Shown: one piece after another, positions 61,460 to 64,000 of the stretch
Numbering within the stretch: position 1 is the stretch's first letter
Layout: the number at the start of each line of letters is the position of its first letter
NCBI RefSeq assembly: GCF_023238625.1
Contig: NZ_CP096670.1
Span: 1,415,501-1,479,500 of the forward strand
Origin: Agarivorans sp. TSD2052
Lineage (GTDB): Bacteria > Pseudomonadota > Gammaproteobacteria > Enterobacterales > Celerinatantimonadaceae
Direction of reading: 5' to 3'
Length of the DNA: 64,000 bases
The notes under the pieces: model-generated
What the model saw: only the letters and a program-made list of their open reading frames with translations
Database searches by the model: none
Told to the model about the DNA's origin: nothing
Translations under genes and position numbers: made by a program

Positions 61460-63076
61460 ATGAGGGCGATTTTTTATCGTTGGTCTATTGCAGCAAAACT
61501 GTATATCACTATGGTTATTGTTGGCCTGTCGCTACTTGCTATTACACTTAGTTTCACCTACAGCCATGAACAAACCTTAGTTCGTGAGATGGCTAACCAG
61601 CAAATAAAATCACTAAGTGATAGTTACTTTGAAGCCCTAAATACCTTGATGTTATCGGGGGCAATGGCTAATAAACAGCTGCTGCATAAGAAGATGCTAA
61701 GCCAAGATAATATCCTCGATATTCGTTTAATCCCCGCTACGCCTATTCAAAGTATGTTTCATCCCAACGATCCTTTACCCAGTTTAAATGTTAGTCAGCA
61801 ACAGGCTTTTAAAGGGGAGCGTTTATCGATAGCGGGTATGGCCAATGGTCAGCCGATTATTACGGCGCTACAACCGGTGTTTATGAGTAAAGATCACGGC
61901 GGCATTGATTGCTTGTCGTGTCACCTTACCAGTAAAGAAGGAGACGTTGCGGCGGTGATTCAAGTGGAGTTTTCTTTAGCGAATGCCCAGCAAGCGATTT
62001 ATAGCGCGTTGTTTAAGCAGGCCGGCTTGTTAGCTATCGTCTTTTTTGTTGGTATGTTGATGCTGGGGCTGATATTTCGCAGTGCGGTGGCCAAGCGGCT
62101 TAACCTATTGCGTAGTCGTTTGCTAGAGGCTTCCACCCATTCTGATTTACGCGTAGATTTCAGCGATGAGTGGCATGATGAAATAGGCGGGGTATACGCT
62201 TCTATTCACAGTTTAGTCGCCTCTTTTAGAAAAAATCTGATCCACATTTCTAGCAGTAGTGAAGAGTTGCATAATGCGGCTGAGCGAGTAAAAAGTGTGG
62301 CTGAGTCTACCGAGCAATCGGTGGTTAGCCTAAAATCAGGGACCGACTCAGTGGCAGCCACCTTATTGGAAATTGAAGCTTCATCCAATGAGGTTAAACA
62401 AAACGCTAAATACACTACAGAACGAACTCAAGGGGCCAATTTACAAGTTGAATCGGGGGCCAATAAGGCTCAGCAAATATTGACCCATATGCAAACTTTA
62501 GTGGGTATCGTTAATAAGGCCAATCAAAGCCTGGCAGAGTTGGGCGAGCGCAGCGAGAAAGTGAACCTGATGGTTGATACTATTTCTGCGATTGCAGAGC
62601 AAACTAATTTGTTAGCCTTAAATGCTGCGATTGAAGCCGCCCGTGCCGGAGAGCAAGGCAGAGGGTTTGCGGTGGTTGCCGATGAAGTGCGCTCGCTGGC
62701 GAGCAGAACCCGCCAATCTACCGACGAAATAAAAGCGATTAACGAGCAGTTGAGTGTGCAAAAGGATCGGGTGGTTGATGTCATGGGCGAAGCTAATCGC
62801 TCAGCGCTAGATTCAGAAAGCCATATTAATGAGTTGTGTGACATTTTAGATAATATTGCCAGCCATAGTGGCGAGATAGCCGAACTAAATTCACAAATGG
62901 CACTGTCTGCCGAACAGCAAAATCAAGCGGTTAGCGAAGTGAATATCCATGTTACTAATATTCAAGATATCGCTGAATTGACCGCCAAAGATGCCAGTGA
63001 AGATAACATTATCAGTGACCGTGTAGTGGCATTAGCCACCCAGCTAAGAACGATGGTCAATGACTATAAAGTATAA
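61460..63076 (+). CDS. Chemoreceptor with a periplasmic c-type heme motif
   Basis: A 538-aa methyl-accepting chemotaxis protein. Membrane helices at about 13-33 and 187-206 bracket a periplasmic sensor that ends [17 protein letters not shown] at Cys151-Cys154-His155, the covalent heme c attachment motif. HAMP follows (about 207-260), then a cytoplasmic coiled coil with the tip [20 protein letters not shown]. No C-terminal NWETF tether. The start at 61460 has GGAG upstream; an in-frame ATG at 61415 lacks one. Likely a redox, oxygen or NO taxis sensor; this is inference. Confidence 0.93.
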   Translation: MRAIFYRWSIAAKLYITMVIVGLSLLAITLSFTYSHEQTLVREMANQQIKSLSDSYFEALNTLMLSGAMANKQLLHKKMLSQDNILDIRLIPATPIQSMFHPNDPLPSLNVSQQQAFKGERLSIAGMANGQPIITALQPVFMSKDHGGIDCLSCHLTSKEGDVAAVIQVEFSLANAQQAIYSALFKQAGLLAIVFFVGMLMLGLIFRSAVAKRLNLLRSRLLEASTHSDLRVDFSDEWHDEIGGVYASIHSLVASFRKNLIHISSSSEELHNAAERVKSVAESTEQSVVSLKSGTDSVAATLLEIEASSNEVKQNAKYTTERTQGANLQVESGANKAQQILTHMQTLVGIVNKANQSLAELGERSEKVNLMVDTISAIAEQTNLLALNAAIEAARAGEQGRGFAVVADEVRSLASRTRQSTDEIKAINEQLSVQKDRVVDVMGEANRSALDSESHINELCDILDNIASHSGEIAELNSQMALSAEQQNQAVSEVNIHVTNIQDIAELTAKDASEDNIISDRVVALATQLRTMVNDYKV

Positions 63077-63230
63077 CTGGTGCGGTATTACTATTCGTTT
63101 CTAAAACCGATTGTTCAGAGAATAAAGACCGCTAATTGTGGAAGTAGCATGGTGATTTACAATTTGTTTAGTCGGCATGCTACGCCAGATTAAAATATCA
63201 GCAGGGCAAGGTTGCGCCTGCTGGGTGAAA

Positions 63231-64000
63231 CTAAGCGACAGTGCTACTTGTCTGCTGAGCATGAGAAATTGTTAGCGCGCCATCTAGATGAATATCGCGC
63301 TGTGGGAAAGCGATGATAATGTCGTGCTCAGCGAACAATTCATCAATTCTAAACCGAATCTCACTGCTCACCTGCCTAAGTTGTCCTTCCATTTGGGCTT
63401 CGACCCAAAAATACACCACAAAGGCTAGGGCATTATCACCGAAGTCGTTAAAAACGACTGTGGGGGCGGGTTGGCTTAATACTGCTTCTTGTTCTTTTAC
63501 TGCCTGTTCAATTAACAACGCGACCTGGCGGCAAGGTGAGCCATAAGCCACGCCCACATTAATAGTGGTACGCGTTCGAGTATCAATTAACGTCCAGTTG
63601 ATCACGGTGTTCTCAAGCAATTTACTATTTGGGATCAGTAAATGTACGCCATCAGTTCGGCGAATTCGGGTTGAGCGAGTATTAATGGCTTCAACATTGC
63701 CCTTCACTCCATCAACTTCTAAGAAATCACCGATTTTAATCGGGCGCTCCCACATCAAAATCCAGCCACTAATGAAATTGTTGATGATGTTCTGTGCACC
63801 AAAACCTACCCCGATAGCTATCGCACCGGAAAGAAATGCAAAAGCGGTAATGGGGATGTTGATCAGTTCTAGGGCCATTACTAACACTATTACTATGCCA
63901 AGTATGTAAGCGATGCGACTGACTAAATGAATCACATCCGGCGTTACGCCTTTGCGAGTCATACGCCTGACTAGTAATTTGATAATAGTTTTCAGAGTGA
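63231..64000 (-). CDS. MscS-family mechanosensitive channel (5' end cut by window)
   Basis: The C-terminal 256 or so codons of an MscS-type channel. The pore helix FLSGAIAIGVGFGAQNIINNFISGW, then MWERPIKIGDFLEVDGVKGNVEAINTRSTRI and LIPNSKLLENTVINW are typical. The frame stays open from the ATG at 63962 to the window edge (LKTIIKLLVRRMTRKG), so the start and upstream membrane segments lie outside and the protein is probably a large MscK/YnaI-like member. Confidence 0.94.
   Translation of the reverse strand, partial: TLKTIIKLLVRRMTRKGVTPDVIHLVSRIAYILGIVIVLVMALELINIPITAFAFLSGAIAIGVGFGAQNIINNFISGWILMWERPIKIGDFLEVDGVKGNVEAINTRSTRIRRTDGVHLLIPNSKLLENTVINWTLIDTRTRTTINVGVAYGSPCRQVALLIEQAVKEQEAVLSQPAPTVVFNDFGDNALAFVVYFWVEAQMEGQLRQVSSEIRFRIDELFAEHDIIIAFPQRDIHLDGALTISHAQQTSSTVA

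Overview
The window is a contiguous piece of a gammaproteobacterial chromosome, probably a marine facultative anaerobe of the Alteromonadales/Vibrionales type (an Agarivorans-like genus is my guess; no rRNA or species marker is present). Evidence: the gene order rlmH-rsfS-nadD-holA-lptE-leuS, lnt-corC-ybeY-phoH-miaB with ubiF and a tRNA array, lolB-ispE-prs, hemA-prfA-prmC-sirB1-kdsA and nlpI-ubiV-ubiU/ubiT matches the E. coli/Vibrio layout, while a lipoprotein NutA-type nucleotidase, HutW, TAXI-TRAP transport and an alkyl sulfatase suit a marine heterotroph.

Layout. 1-13.2 kb: conserved housekeeping, mostly on the minus strand (ribosome maturation, NAD, DNA polymerase delta, LPS and lipoprotein assembly, leucyl-tRNA synthetase, rRNA/tRNA processing) plus ubiF. 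13.3-14.35 kb: seven tRNA genes (Met-Leu-Gln-Gln-Met-Leu-Gln in transcription order) with a stringent-type promoter and a terminator. 14.6-19.7 kb: ychF, pth, rplY, prs, ispE, lolB. 19.9-28.3 kb: hemA-prfA-prmC-sirB1-kdsA, nlpI, and the oxygen-independent ubiquinone genes ubiV, ubiU and ubiT.

28.4-46.3 kb is more accessory: a solute-binding protein translationally coupled to a hybrid-less sensor kinase, an L,D-transpeptidase-family protein, a second orphan solute-binding protein, a TAXI-type TRAP transporter, an oxidoreductase, two tandem tRNA-Ser(UGA) genes each with its own terminator, an acyltransferase, a lone HutW-type heme-degradation enzyme with a Fur box, a nucleotidase, a lipase, a CBS protein, two poorly known proteins and a cold-shock protein. 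46.4-57.2 kb: rlmI, a glutathione S-transferase, small membrane/secreted proteins, a periplasmic alkyl sulfatase with a divergent LysR regulator, and D-lactate dehydrogenase divergent from an LrgAB pair. 57.6-64 kb: katG, an OmpA-like protein, a chemoreceptor with a c-type heme motif in its periplasmic domain, and a truncated MscS channel.

No insertion sequence, prophage, CRISPR array or recognised defence system is visible. The best candidates for new biology are the binding-protein/kinase pair (28.5-31.5 kb), the heme-motif chemoreceptor (61.5-63.1 kb), the ldhA-lrgAB divergon with a perfect palindrome between the genes, and the isolated Fur-box hutW.
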